Source: Pleurocapsa sp. FMAR1
GTDB taxonomy: Bacteria; Cyanobacteriota; Cyanobacteriia; Cyanobacteriales; Xenococcaceae
Assembly (NCBI RefSeq): GCF_963665995.1
Contig: NZ_OY762512.1
Coordinates: forward strand, 310,001-374,000
DNA length: 64,000 nt
Direction: 5' to 3'
Part shown: positions 1 through 8,825 of the stretch, one piece after another
Position numbering within the stretch: the stretch's first letter is position 1
Layout of the letters: every line of letters starts with the position of its first letter
Program-made: the position numbers and the translations under genes
The notes under the pieces: generated by a model
The model's input: only the letters and a program-made list of their open reading frames with translations
What the model was told of the DNA's origin: nothing
Databases searched by the model: none

Positions 1-940
1 GGTCAACCACCGTCAGAGTTTTACGAGGTGGTAAGTCACTATTGATTAATTGCCTTGCGCCCTGTCCTAATGCTCCTGCGTTGAGCAATTCTAATTTGCC
101 TTTCTTTCCAGGATAATAAGCATGATGATGTCCGCTGATGTAAACTTGAACTTGATTTTGTTGCAGGAGCGATCGCAATTGCGAACCGTTAGCCAAATAT
201 TCTCCTGGCTTATTTTTAGCTGTAGCGACAGGATAAAGAGGTAAATGTCCAATAGCAACTCGTGCTGCTGCCTGTTTAGCTTTGGGACTAGCTAATGTTT
301 TCTTGACCCAAGCTAGCTGCTGCTGGTCAATATTTTGGCTAGAGGCATCCCAGACTAAAAAGAATATATCATTTTGCTCGAAACTGTAGTGAAAAGGAAA
401 CTCGGCACGATCTACAAAATTCAAACCTAGTTGATGCTGATGTTGATGCCAATAAGCCTGAGCGAGATCTCTTTCCTGCTTAAAAATTAAAGTCTGCTCT
501 TTGACTGCTCCAGAGCCATCATGATTACCAATAGTAAAGCCAAAAGGAACTTTATCCTGGCGCAGAGGTGCAGCAACACGATCGTCAAAAGCCTGCCACA
601 TTGCTTCAATTTGCGATCGCGTCAAAGAAGCTTTTTGTCCTGCAATCATGTCCCCACCACATAAAACTAGATCAGGTTGCCATTGGGGAATTAAAGCGAT
701 CGCTTTTTCTACTTCAGGTTCATATTCAGTTGAGCCATATTGACTATTAAGATCGCTAATAACTACAATCCGAAAGTCTTTGCGGGGTGGTAAATATAAG
801 CTTTTAGTCAGACTTGCACCAGCAGGCTCTATGGCTAGGAAAAATTTAATTCGACTTTGATTATTTATAATACAGTTAAAGCACAGACTTAGGATCAAGC
901 CCCAGATTAATAGCCAAATCAATCGTTTATAATTGCTCAT
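1..940 (-). CDS. Metallophosphoesterase, C-terminus beyond window
   Basis: Read on the minus strand from an ATG at 940; it is open to base 1, so about 313 residues are visible and the end is missing. The N-terminus has a hydrophobic segment (about residues 8-25) that could be a signal or anchor. Calcineurin-type metal motifs follow in order: ISDLN near 61-65, GGDMIAG near 95-101, GNHDGSG near 138-144, then GHLPLYP and SGHHHAYYP nearer the end. The family hydrolyses phosphomono- or diesters with two metal ions; the substrate here is not predictable. The anchor suggests an exported or membrane-bound enzyme. Confidence 0.85.
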   Translation of the reverse strand, partial: MSNYKRLIWLLIWGLILSLCFNCIINNQSRIKFFLAIEPAGASLTKSLYLPPRKDFRIVVISDLNSQYGSTEYEPEVEKAIALIPQWQPDLVLCGGDMIAGQKASLTRSQIEAMWQAFDDRVAAPLRQDKVPFGFTIGNHDGSGAVKEQTLIFKQERDLAQAYWHQHQHQLGLNFVDRAEFPFHYSFEQNDIFFLVWDASSQNIDQQQLAWVKKTLASPKAKQAAARVAIGHLPLYPVATAKNKPGEYLANGSQLRSLLQQNQVQVYISGHHHAYYPGKKGKLELLNAGALGQGARQLINSDLPPRKTLTVVD

Positions 941-1170
941 TCTTAAAAGGCTCTAGTCTACAGGCTTGAATATTTAGCTAAAATCTTAGCCGTCTGCTCA
1001 ATTAAAATCAATCAATACGAAATTAAATGGTATTTACTAGCCCCTAAATCTGGTGAAGGCGAAGGCTTAAGTCCTAAATGTTTATATTTGACAGATATTT
1101 TTTGGTCATCTGGGTAATTTAGGAGTAAATCACTCGTTTTTCTACCAATTTAAACCAACAAGCTTAGAAT
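941..1170. other. Intergenic spacer
   Basis: This spacer lies between the divergent phosphoesterase and amidohydrolase-like genes. I see no ORF with a plausible start and no strong hairpin. It must carry promoters for both genes, but none stands out. Confidence 0.4.
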
Positions 1171-1965
1171 ATGTCACAGCTTTGGATATCAACAGAAGGA
1201 CAGCAGCCGATAGTTGCTGTAGCTCTTCACGACGGTCATTATGTGCGCTCACAAGTGGAGCAATTGTTAGCTATTAGCGCAGACGAGCGCCAGCGAGAAG
1301 AAGATCCCTTTACGGCTGCCTGGACAGAAATTGCCGAGACGCGTCTGGTTGTTTTGCGATCGCGTTTTGAAGTCGATCTTAATCGTCCTCGCCATCGGGC
1401 TATTTACCTCAAGCCTGAAGATTCTTGGGGATTGCAGGTTTGGAAAGAACAACCGCCTCAAGACTTGATTGAACAGACTTTAGCCGAATATGATGCTTTC
1501 TATGCCAAAGTTGGTCAAATCTGTCAGACATTAGAACAACGCTACGGACGCTTTGTGATTTACGATATCCATACCTATAATCACTACCGTCAAGGAATGC
1601 ACGCTTCCCCTGCTGAGGAATTATATAACCCAGAGATTAATCTAGGCACGGGGACTCTTGACCGAGAATATTGGCAACCTGTGGTGGAGCGGTTTATCTA
1701 TGACATGAGACACTTTGATTTTTTAGGCAGGCAGTTGGATGTTCGAGAAAACGTCAAGTTTGCAGGCGGGCATTTTGCTAAGTGGATTCATACGCATTTT
1801 CCTGATTCTGCCTGCGTATTATCTGTTGAAGTCAAAAAGTTTTTTATGAGCGAATGGACTCATCAGCTAGACTTAGCCAAAATGTCAGCCGTACATCAAG
1901 CGTTGAAAAGTTCTGTATCAGGAGTTTTAGAGGAATTACAGCACTTATCTAAAGTATCTGCTTAA
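1171..1965 (+). CDS. N-formylglutamate amidohydrolase-like protein
   Basis: 264 residues. Motifs fit the FGase family: HDGHY near 20-24, VDLNRPRHR in the first third, and IYDIHTYNHYR in the middle, which supply the His/Asp/Glu zinc ligands and an Arg. Family members hydrolyse N-formylglutamate or related gamma-glutamyl or acyl-amino acid amides. The gene is convergent with a GCS2-type ligase and only 12 bp separates the two ends. FGase-like and GCS2 genes are often neighbours in bacteria, so the pair may act on the same small amide metabolite; that is inference. Substrate unknown. Confidence 0.75.
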   Translation: MSQLWISTEGQQPIVAVALHDGHYVRSQVEQLLAISADERQREEDPFTAAWTEIAETRLVVLRSRFEVDLNRPRHRAIYLKPEDSWGLQVWKEQPPQDLIEQTLAEYDAFYAKVGQICQTLEQRYGRFVIYDIHTYNHYRQGMHASPAEELYNPEINLGTGTLDREYWQPVVERFIYDMRHFDFLGRQLDVRENVKFAGGHFAKWIHTHFPDSACVLSVEVKKFFMSEWTHQLDLAKMSAVHQALKSSVSGVLEELQHLSKVSA

Positions 1966-1977
1966 ACTTTTATTTAC

Positions 1978-3309
1978 TCAATTTAAGCCAGTAGTTAAAA
2001 AATCTTTAGCTGATTGTCCAGATTCAAGCTGATTTACCTCTTCTTCCAGGCGATCGCAACAATAACGAACCAAAGCCAAACCGTCTGCTTGTGATATTGT
2101 ACCTGTGGTAGTCGGGAACTTAGCTAATAATTGAGCCTCGGTAGTGGTATATTCTCCTATGGTTGTTTGGAATCGAGATAAATAATTACCAACTTCACTA
2201 TCGTTTTGGCAGCTAAATTCTAAAATTGAATCGAGATAATCTTTAACCGCCGTGTTTTTAATTCCTTCTGTAACCGCAGCGTGTAGCAACTCATTATTTA
2301 AATAGTCAAATTCAGGTACATTCAACTCTTGACCCTGTAGCTGGAATATTTTGCATCCTGGCTTTGGTCTAACGGTTATGTTTTCTCGCCGAACTCGATT
2401 AGCAGCCTCAGAGATTAAAGCCACCAATGCTAATGTTACCTGGGGATAGTTGCTATCTGCGTTTCTTAGTTCTACTGTACCGATAGAATTGAGTCGAACT
2501 GGATTCCAGCCCGCAGTTAATAATTCACCGCCAGAATCTAAAAATAATGACCGTTCGACACCAGCAAGATCCATTGCCTGTAGCCAACTGTGATAGCGAT
2601 TGAATAACTGTCGAGTCATATCTTGGACAGTTTCGGCATAGGGCATCAAACCACCTACAGACTGAAGATTAGTATATACTCCTTGCCAAGCAAAACGTTT
2701 ACTGCCTCGATAGTGAATTGTTCGCATTGCTTTGCCTGCTACCTTACCTTCATAAAAAGGACAGGCGCGAGATAAAGCAATAATTGCGGCATCAAATGCA
2801 GTAGCCAAATTGTAAATACTAAGTACCCTTTCTCTAGCTTCGGGAGAAGAATTATATGCCATACCAATTTGGCGATCTACTACATCATCGGGTAAATCTA
2901 AATGAATATGCGTTCCCGTACATTTGGCAGCATTATCAAATCTCCCCGATCCTACTGTGCGCACCTGCAAATAATAATTGGGCTTATTCCTGATAATGGG
3001 CGTAGTATGCAGAGGATAGGTAGACAGGGGATATAGCCGCAGGTCTAATTTTTTTGCCACTTCTAGTAATATTTGCAGCAGGTCGAGATATTCGGCAGTT
3101 AATTCCTTGAAGTTATTAACGGGAACAGTATTAATTTCGATAATACTTTTGACAAATTCAGGCGCAAAACAATCACCAGAGCGGTTTTTTTGCTTGGCAA
3201 GGCGATTGCAACTTGCTAAAAATTCATCAGCGCGATGAGATAAAAAACCCTCTGAGTCTACTATAAAGAATTCTTGTTCCAGTCCAAGGCGAGAGTTGTT
3301 AAGCATCAT
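1978..3309 (-). CDS. GCS2-family glutamate-cysteine ligase-like carboxylate-amine ligase
   Basis: 443 residues. The start matches the family (LGLEQEFFIVDSEG), with the acidic metal/ATP site in LEQEFF. A GTHIHLDLPDD segment near 132-142 and the C-terminal VELRNADSNYPQVTLAL block are typical of the GCS2 group (YbdK/EgtA-like). These enzymes join an amine to a gamma-carboxylate using ATP. It is not the usual cyanobacterial GshA by its N-terminal sequence, so a role in glutathione synthesis should not be assumed. It is convergent with the FGase-like gene. Confidence 0.75.
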   Translation of the reverse strand: MMLNNSRLGLEQEFFIVDSEGFLSHRADEFLASCNRLAKQKNRSGDCFAPEFVKSIIEINTVPVNNFKELTAEYLDLLQILLEVAKKLDLRLYPLSTYPLHTTPIIRNKPNYYLQVRTVGSGRFDNAAKCTGTHIHLDLPDDVVDRQIGMAYNSSPEARERVLSIYNLATAFDAAIIALSRACPFYEGKVAGKAMRTIHYRGSKRFAWQGVYTNLQSVGGLMPYAETVQDMTRQLFNRYHSWLQAMDLAGVERSLFLDSGGELLTAGWNPVRLNSIGTVELRNADSNYPQVTLALVALISEAANRVRRENITVRPKPGCKIFQLQGQELNVPEFDYLNNELLHAAVTEGIKNTAVKDYLDSILEFSCQNDSEVGNYLSRFQTTIGEYTTTEAQLLAKFPTTTGTISQADGLALVRYCCDRLEEEVNQLESGQSAKDFLTTGLN

Positions 3310-3394
3310 ACCACCAGTATAAATACCACCAGCATAATTTTTTGCTTTACTGTAATTTGTAGCAATTGCTTCACTCTCTAATTAATCAGGTAGA

Positions 3395-4246
3395 TTATTG
3401 TCTATTGCCAAAAAGATTGCGGGCGATCGCTCCTAATTCATTAGCTTGTAATCCATCGCTTAGATCTATATTAGAAGCATAATTAGACGATACTTGAGTT
3501 GAGCCTGAAGATGATACTACTTTGTTAATTACATTTTCGGGATGGGTTTGAAGGATTACTATACCAGGACCAAAAAGTTTAGCTAAAACAAGTCCTTCAC
3601 CTCCGAATATGGAAGTAAATATGCCTCCTGCCAACTTAATCTCGTATTTTACCGAGTCGGCAAAACCAACAATGCACCCAGTGTCAACATTTAAGCTTTC
3701 ACCTCTTTCGAGGTTAATTGCTTTTAGATCGCCTCCTGCGGTGATAAATACCCTGCCACGTCCAGTAAACTTCTGAAAGATAATACCTTCTCCACCGAGA
3801 AAGCCACTCAAGCCCAAATTCATGGTAATATCCAGCTTAACAGTAGGGTCTGAAGCCAACCATGCACCTCTTTGAGCTATTAAACTATAGTCTGGAGATA
3901 TTTCAACCTCTTCAATCGTGCTTAAATATGGACTGGCAAAGCCGATTCTTCCAGGCTTATTTCCTTTATTTTGCCAAAGGACTTGAAATAACTTTTCTTT
4001 GGTAACTAGCTTTTTAACGGCTGACATAATACCGCCAGTAGTTGTTTTAGCTTCAATGAATCCATCACTGTAGCAGAATGCGCTGGGTTCTGCCAAAATA
4101 GACTCTCCTGGTTCGAGAGTTACTTCTACGCCTTTGTTGTTGTCAGTATATGTAGTCACTTTGAATCCTAAAAACTGGTTGATAGTCTTTTCTATAAAGT
4201 AAGGCAAGCAAAAGTAGGAACTAAATTCGCCCACCTCACAAAGCAT
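3395..4246 (-). CDS. AIM24/TIGR00266-family protein
   Basis: 283 residues. The body has the beta-rich, glycine-rich pattern of the AIM24 family (VTLEPGESILAEP near 40-52, FLGGEGIIFQKFTGRG in the middle, FGGEGLVLAKLFGPG later). Function is unknown in bacteria; the yeast relative is a mitochondrial protein. The ATG at 4246 lies just downstream of a 236-bp insertion. Without that insertion the stop codon of the GH57 gene would sit 4 nt upstream of this ATG, so the two were probably a translationally coupled operon. The present leader has no clear Shine-Dalgarno sequence. Confidence 0.75.
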   Translation of the reverse strand: MLCEVGEFSSYFCLPYFIEKTINQFLGFKVTTYTDNNKGVEVTLEPGESILAEPSAFCYSDGFIEAKTTTGGIMSAVKKLVTKEKLFQVLWQNKGNKPGRIGFASPYLSTIEEVEISPDYSLIAQRGAWLASDPTVKLDITMNLGLSGFLGGEGIIFQKFTGRGRVFITAGGDLKAINLERGESLNVDTGCIVGFADSVKYEIKLAGGIFTSIFGGEGLVLAKLFGPGIVILQTHPENVINKVVSSSGSTQVSSNYASNIDLSDGLQANELGAIARNLFGNRQ

Positions 4247-4251
4247 GAATC

Positions 4252-4259
4252 TATTTTAG
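4252..4259. repeat. Target-site duplication, left copy
   Basis: TATTTTAG, identical to 4496-4503 on the other side of the 236-bp element. Together they mark the insertion point. Confidence 0.75.
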
Positions 4260-4495
4260 GGCGTTGCTGAATCGAGGTATGATTCTATCATTTTCATGAT
4301 TAAGCAGATTAAGATCAAAGGCTAAAAGCACACGCTGCGAAGCGCGAAAAACCGTTGGCGGGGTTCCCCCGCTTGAGGTTATTGAGCAAGAAGGCAGCGA
4401 AGTCGTGCGCTAGCGCGACGATCTGGGCGAATGCCCTGTAGCTAAGAGCTACGAATAGATTACTGTTCAGTTTCATACTTTAAATAAGCAACGCC
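4260..4495. mobile_element. MITE-like element with terminal inverted repeats and target duplication
   Basis: A 236-bp non-coding insertion. The ends are perfect inverted repeats of 9 bp (GGCGTTGCT / AGCAACGCC), and after 8 mixed positions a second matching block, GTATGA, extends the similarity to about 23 bp. It is flanked by an 8-bp direct repeat TATTTTAG at 4252-4259 and 4496-4503; the adjoining C is shared with the repeat end. The ends resemble those of IS5-like cyanobacterial elements as I remember them. No ORF inside. The exact duplication suggests a fairly recent insertion, and it separates the GH57 and AIM24-like genes. Confidence 0.8.
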
Positions 4496-5967
4496 TATTT
4501 TAGTAACTCCTCACCACGGCGAAATAGTTCCCGTGCATAGTCTGTCCAAGTGCCTTGTCCCCAATAGCGGAAACAGCTAGTTTCCACCAGCATCACATAT
4601 AGTAATGCTTCTTGATATTCTTTGGTTTTAGTTGTCGCAGGATCTTGGGCGACTAAAGTATCATATTTCTGATGAAACATAGCACTTAGCTGATTCATTG
4701 GTTCGAGGACGTTTTCATAACCTTTGACCCAACTGAGATCGTCTGTCCAAGATGCACCATCCATGTGAAATTGATGATCTGTTGATTGTAGATGTGCGAT
4801 CGCCTGTGCTACCTTTTCTGGTGTAGCATTATCAACATCGACTTGTTGCCAAATTTTGTGTTGTCCCACAGCCTGACAGATAGGATAGTCTTCTGGTTTA
4901 ACTCCCGCAGCTTCGATTAACTCAATATATTCCGTACCGTTAAGCCCTACAACACCACTATTATCTTTTAGTTCATGCCAAACGGGTTGATAGTCACGGG
5001 CAAATTCATTCATCATCACCCCGCCGTTTTCTCCATCAGCAATTTGGCTAACGCAACTAGGTACAGATATATCTCCCAGTTGTTGTTTGCCTCTGCCTTT
5101 AGCCTCATGATATGGTTGCATTTGAGCCACAAGCTTGGTATCCGAACCCTGAGTTTTAATTAGTGCCGTGATGCTAATGGTTTCCCCTTTGGAGTTGCGT
5201 GCAACTAGGCGATTAGGCAGATATTTATGATCATGGTGTAAACTTGCACCGTCTAATCTGGCGACAGAATGTTCCTGTACCAATAGCCAACGATAGCCAC
5301 ACTCTTTAAGAGCCTTGATATATTCATAGAGAGTATCAGGGTTATTTGGCAGGTGCATTTCTGGAGGAGAAAAGCCTTTAACTCGCCCGAGTGCCTCAAA
5401 ACCAAAAATAGCTGCAAAGTAATGTTGCCAAGCCTGAATCTGGAGTTTGATGTCGGGAATAGGCGTAGAGGGGACAACTGCATGACTCCACATAGTGCCT
5501 AGCCATTCAACGTAGGGCTGGTATTGTGAATCAGTAAGTTTCTTGAGGTTGTCGAGAATATCATTGCGTCCCATTTGCTGAAAACCCCAGAGAAGGTTTC
5601 CAGAATAGTCCAGCATAATGCGAGGATTGCAGCCATTAGCTACAAGTTCGGGTATCCAGTCTCCCATACGGCTATAGCACCAGGCAAATACTCCTGCGTT
5701 GTGATTATCTCCGTCATTGGGATGTTCAAACATATGTTGCAGGTTACATATTAGTTCGCCGTTTGCCCCTGCGGGAATTGTGGGTTGGTGCATATGAAGG
5801 GCGCAAGCAAAGCTGGCATTTACCTGCTCAAGATTGATGTTGCTGTGGGGTAAAAATATAGGCTGATTATGATTAACTACCGTGGCGATATCTGATTCCC
5901 AACCACAGATGTTGGGTAAACCATTAGTTGTTATTGATAAATCTTGGGACGCTGTGGCGATGGGCAT
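4495..5967 (-). CDS. Glycoside hydrolase family 57 protein
   Basis: 490 residues. The N-terminal part has the GH57 signature ACALHMHQPTIPAG near 54-67, followed by segments typical of the group (GVFAWCYSRMGDWIPELV, GFSPPEMHLPNN, GYRWLLVQEHSV). GH57 enzymes are retaining alpha-glucan hydrolases or transferases (amylase, branching enzyme, amylopullulanase). The exact activity cannot be set from sequence alone. No signal peptide, so a cytoplasmic role in glycogen handling is plausible. The stop codon abuts the MITE-like element. Confidence 0.85.
   Translation of the reverse strand: MPIATASQDLSITTNGLPNICGWESDIATVVNHNQPIFLPHSNINLEQVNASFACALHMHQPTIPAGANGELICNLQHMFEHPNDGDNHNAGVFAWCYSRMGDWIPELVANGCNPRIMLDYSGNLLWGFQQMGRNDILDNLKKLTDSQYQPYVEWLGTMWSHAVVPSTPIPDIKLQIQAWQHYFAAIFGFEALGRVKGFSPPEMHLPNNPDTLYEYIKALKECGYRWLLVQEHSVARLDGASLHHDHKYLPNRLVARNSKGETISITALIKTQGSDTKLVAQMQPYHEAKGRGKQQLGDISVPSCVSQIADGENGGVMMNEFARDYQPVWHELKDNSGVVGLNGTEYIELIEAAGVKPEDYPICQAVGQHKIWQQVDVDNATPEKVAQAIAHLQSTDHQFHMDGASWTDDLSWVKGYENVLEPMNQLSAMFHQKYDTLVAQDPATTKTKEYQEALLYVMLVETSCFRYWGQGTWTDYARELFRRGEELLK
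4496..4503. repeat. Target-site duplication, right copy
   Basis: TATTTTAG, identical to 4252-4259. This copy overlaps the last codons and the TAG stop of the GH57 gene, which is unchanged by the insertion. Confidence 0.75.
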
Positions 5968-6216
5968 TATTGTTCTCTTAGATTACAAGATGACAGTTTC
6001 ATTTTATGGGTATTAACTGCCATTGGTATTAAGAAGTAACAAGTAATCAGAATAAGTAATTAAGTATTAATGTTTGAGGCAATAAGAGCGATCGCCAAAT
6101 TCTATTGCACTAGCAAGAAAATCTGTCTTTAAACTTAGATGTTTTTACTTGCTTGCAAAGTAGAAACTGCGGGTCTAACACCGCTTTTCTTTAAGTCTTA
6201 TGCTTTGTAACAATAT
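5968..6216. other. Intergenic spacer
   Basis: 249 bp upstream of the GH57 gene and downstream of the SUKH gene. It has one HIP1-like GAGCGATCGCC and otherwise AT-rich sequence. No gene or clear terminator seen. Confidence 0.4.
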
Positions 6217-6846
6217 TTATAACTTTATTCTGTAATAACTATGAAAAAAATTGTAATGGTCTTGCTCATTAATTTTCCAATTTCCAGATTTGTCAATATC
6301 CCATTCTTTATTTTTTATAAAGTAAATAAACTTTTCAATCAACTCTTCAAAAGAGTTAGCTAATAATCTTTTCTCATCTTCATCGCGACCAAATAGAATG
6401 ACTTGTCCTTTAATGCCTCTAATATCAGGATCAAAATCTATGCCGACATGATTACCTTCTCTGTCATGAACTAAAGGAATCCATTTATTGTTAGCGTATA
6501 AATTTTTAATATGATCTGGTGGATATGAAGACATATCTTCTGCTAATTCTTGATTCATTTCTACTTGAATATCGCTCCATGTTTGCCAAATTTCAATAAT
6601 TAATTCAATTGGCAAAAGCTCCCAGCCAAAAAATAAGCCTGAAGACGCTTGATTATTGTTTTTCCAAAAGGCTATTTCTCCGTCATGTACTTGATAAAAA
6701 GAGCGAACTGATTGAGGCAATTGCAATTGAGTTAACAACTCTAAACTTTCTATTTGCGAACTGCTTGCTCCATCATTTAGGTAAAAAAAATTCCATACAT
6801 TTTTATATTTAAATATATTGCTAATTTCTTGCCAATATTTATTCAT
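6217..6846 (-). CDS. SMI1/KNR4 (SUKH) family protein
   Basis: 209 residues. The pattern fits SUKH proteins: LPQSVRSFYQVHDGE near 49-63, then GLFFGWELLPIE, a WIPLVHD segment with GNHVGIDFDP, and a closing helix SFEELIEKFI. Bacterial SUKH proteins are often immunity factors against polymorphic toxins, but stand-alone copies are common. No toxin gene is visible nearby. It begins 18 bp after the TVP38 gene on the same strand, so the two may be co-transcribed. Low GC. Confidence 0.75.
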   Translation of the reverse strand: MNKYWQEISNIFKYKNVWNFFYLNDGASSSQIESLELLTQLQLPQSVRSFYQVHDGEIAFWKNNNQASSGLFFGWELLPIELIIEIWQTWSDIQVEMNQELAEDMSSYPPDHIKNLYANNKWIPLVHDREGNHVGIDFDPDIRGIKGQVILFGRDEDEKRLLANSFEELIEKFIYFIKNKEWDIDKSGNWKINEQDHYNFFHSYYRIKL

Positions 6847-6864
6847 AGTTAAATTACTTATGCT

Positions 6865-7437
6865 TTAATTTTTACGTCGATAAATTAGAGGAATTACAGA
6901 TAATAAAGCCAAGAAAGTAAGAGCAAGAAAGAATGAAAGGCGATCGCCTCCAGACATAGCTTTTTCTCCGCTAACTCCAATCCATGTATATGCAAAGCAA
7001 CCAGGTATCACGCCGACAAAAGTAGCGAAAGTATAGTCAAGCCAATTAATAGAAGTTAAGCCAAATAAATAATTAATTAAGTTGTAAGGAGAAATAGGAA
7101 TTAAGCGAGTAGTTAAAACAAAATAAAAAGGTTGTTTTAAAACTGCTTTTTGATATTTTGTTAGTCTTTTGCTTTTTTTAAACTTACGTTGAGCAAAATC
7201 TTGAAATAGATAGCGCGCAGTTAAAAAGGCAAATAAAGCTCCCAAAGTAGCACTAATAATTGAGATAAAAGTACCATACCACAAGCCAAAAAGAGCACCG
7301 CCAACAATAGTTAAAATTGTCCCAGGAACACCGATTACTGTTAGCCCAATATAAATAGCAATAAATATAATTTCTATATGCCCTTCATATTGGCTGATAA
7401 AGTTTTTAAATAACGTTGGATTGAGAAAAGTTTTCAA
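6865..7437 (-). CDS. TVP38/TMEM64 (DedA-like) membrane protein
   Basis: 190 residues with about five hydrophobic segments. The family core is clear: VIGVPGTILTIVGGALFG near 34-51 and, in the middle, LTTRLIPISPYNLINYLFGLTS, the re-entrant region with conserved Arg and Pro. These proteins sit in the cytoplasmic membrane and are linked to lipid scrambling or transport. Its place beside arsS and arsM suggests a link to arsenic metabolism, but this is context only. The spacer upstream carries a palindromic repeat. Confidence 0.85.
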   Translation of the reverse strand: MKTFLNPTLFKNFISQYEGHIEIIFIAIYIGLTVIGVPGTILTIVGGALFGLWYGTFISIISATLGALFAFLTARYLFQDFAQRKFKKSKRLTKYQKAVLKQPFYFVLTTRLIPISPYNLINYLFGLTSINWLDYTFATFVGVIPGCFAYTWIGVSGEKAMSGGDRLSFFLALTFLALLSVIPLIYRRKN

Positions 7438-7474
7438 GGGCGTAAAAATGCAAAGTAGAAAAAATGCTAATAAA

Positions 7475-7534
7475 GCGATGCAGCGCGGTCTTGGGGGTTT
7501 CCCCCATGAGCGACTGCATCAAGAAGCGATCGCT
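7475..7534. repeat. Palindromic cyanobacterial repeat
   Basis: Nested palindrome: outer arms GATGCAG / CTGCATC and an inner hairpin GGGGG-TTT-CCCCC, ending in a HIP1 site. It lies in the spacer between the TVP38 gene and arsS. It looks like one of the many dispersed palindromes of cyanobacterial genomes; function unknown. Confidence 0.6.
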
Positions 7535-7606
7535 ATAACTATTATCTTTTTGGAAACTGCTATTCTTTTGAACCCAAGGCTAATCTTTTTGAGCATTATT
7601 TAATGT

Positions 7607-8599
7607 TTAAACTAGAGAACCGCCACAACTTGAGCCAGTTCCTGCTGTACACCCATAACAATAGTTTGCTGTCCTTATTTCTTTAATTACATCTAAGTTA
7701 TCTAATTCTAAAAGTTTAGCAACGGTTAATTGTTCTCGATCGGGAGTAGTAGCTTTAACGTTTTCCATTTGATTAAAGTCACAATCATAAACGTTACCAA
7801 GATAGTCAATCGATAGCTCATTACGACACATAACATGGCTTAGGGTAGCAGCATTATAGTTACTTTCTAAAAATTGCAGATAGTCATTATGAATTTCTCT
7901 TCTTTGTAAAAATTGTTTGGTTCTACCAATAGGAATATTAGTAATAGTAAACAGGCTATTAAATTTTATCTTAAAGTGTTCAGCCAAATATTTTTTATAA
8001 TCTTGTTCTAAATTTTGTTGCTCAGGTGTAAGAGAGAAATTAGTGTTAGAAGGCAGAGGAGGGTTGTATACCAAATCGATAATTAAATTAGGATCTTTTC
8101 CATAACCTAATTGATTTAACTTTTGAATTGCTCGAATCGAATCATTATATACTCCTGCACCTCTTTGTTTGTCTACATTTGATTCAAGATAGCAGGGAAG
8201 AGAAGCAGTGATGCGAAGTTGATTGTTCGCAAAATATTCGGGCAAATCTTCGTATCCAGGCTCGAAAAAGATAGTCAAATTAGAACGAACAATAACCACT
8301 TTACCTTTAGCTCTAGCTGCTTCAACTAGAGGACGAAAACCATAGTTCATTTCTGGCGCACCACCAGTCAAATCAACTGTTTCAATCTGAGGAAAACGAT
8401 TAATTAATTTGATTAGCTGTTCACATATTTCAAGGGATAACTCCTCAGTACGTTTTGGACTTGCTTCAACATGACAATGAGTACAGGCAAGGTTACATTT
8501 TTTCCCAAGATTAATTTGTAAAACCGTAATTTTATCTTTGGTAAGAGATGATTCTATTTTTTTAGCAAAGGGAGTGATTGAAGTTTTAATTGTAGACAT
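7607..8599 (-). CDS. arsS: Arsenosugar biosynthesis radical SAM protein ArsS
   Basis: 330 residues. The radical SAM cluster motif CNLACTHC lies near 35-42 (C-x3-C-x2-C), followed by LTGGAPEMNYGFRPL, which fits the SAM-binding glycine region. The C-terminal half ends with CYGCTAGTGSSCGG, the Cys-rich tail of the ArsS group (TIGR04167). Family members transfer a 5'-deoxyadenosyl group to dimethylarsinous acid, the key step from methylated arsenic to arsenosugars. It lies in a block with ArsM and a TIGR04282 glycosyltransferase, which strongly supports the role. Confidence 0.92.
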   Translation of the reverse strand: MSTIKTSITPFAKKIESSLTKDKITVLQINLGKKCNLACTHCHVEASPKRTEELSLEICEQLIKLINRFPQIETVDLTGGAPEMNYGFRPLVEAARAKGKVVIVRSNLTIFFEPGYEDLPEYFANNQLRITASLPCYLESNVDKQRGAGVYNDSIRAIQKLNQLGYGKDPNLIIDLVYNPPLPSNTNFSLTPEQQNLEQDYKKYLAEHFKIKFNSLFTITNIPIGRTKQFLQRREIHNDYLQFLESNYNAATLSHVMCRNELSIDYLGNVYDCDFNQMENVKATTPDREQLTVAKLLELDNLDVIKEIRTANYCYGCTAGTGSSCGGSLV

Positions 8600-8662
8600 T
8601 ATGATTACTGATTACTAATTATATGCAAAGCGATATCCTATATTCGGCTCATATCTTTGTCC

Positions 8663-8689
8663 GAAGGTGTCCCTAAAGGGATACACTTC
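8663..8689. repeat. Short hairpin repeat
   Basis: Imperfect hairpin GAAGGTGTCCCT-AA-AGGGATACACTTC in the spacer between arsS and the sulfotransferase gene. It could be a transcript-end structure or a dispersed repeat; no U-tract follows. Confidence 0.4.
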
Positions 8690-8711
8690 GATATACTCTT
8701 TGGAGTTATTT

Positions 8712-8767
8712 GGTGGGCAATAAAATTAGTTTTTTATTGTACTTACAAATGACTTTTATTGCCCAAC
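8712..8767. repeat. Inverted repeat in spacer
   Basis: Arms GGGCAATAAAA (8715-8725) and TTTTATTGCCC (8754-8764) are perfect and extend imperfectly outward to about 15 bp. About 56 bp in all, with no flanking duplication seen. It may be a tiny MITE or a terminator between the sulfotransferase and arsS genes, which would argue against co-transcription. Confidence 0.5.
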
Positions 8768-8825
8768 CTACAAGGCTCAATGTTTAATGTTTAATTCTGT
8801 TTTATAAATAATTTTCCATATCTAC

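Noticed and set aside
7421-7603. 60-residue open frame on the plus strand
   Set aside because: It lies over a palindromic repeat and the 5' end of the TVP38 gene; no support.
8600-8825. Search for a shared promoter or operator between arsS and the sulfotransferase
   Set aside because: Only repeats and hairpins were seen; no ArsR-like operator could be supported.
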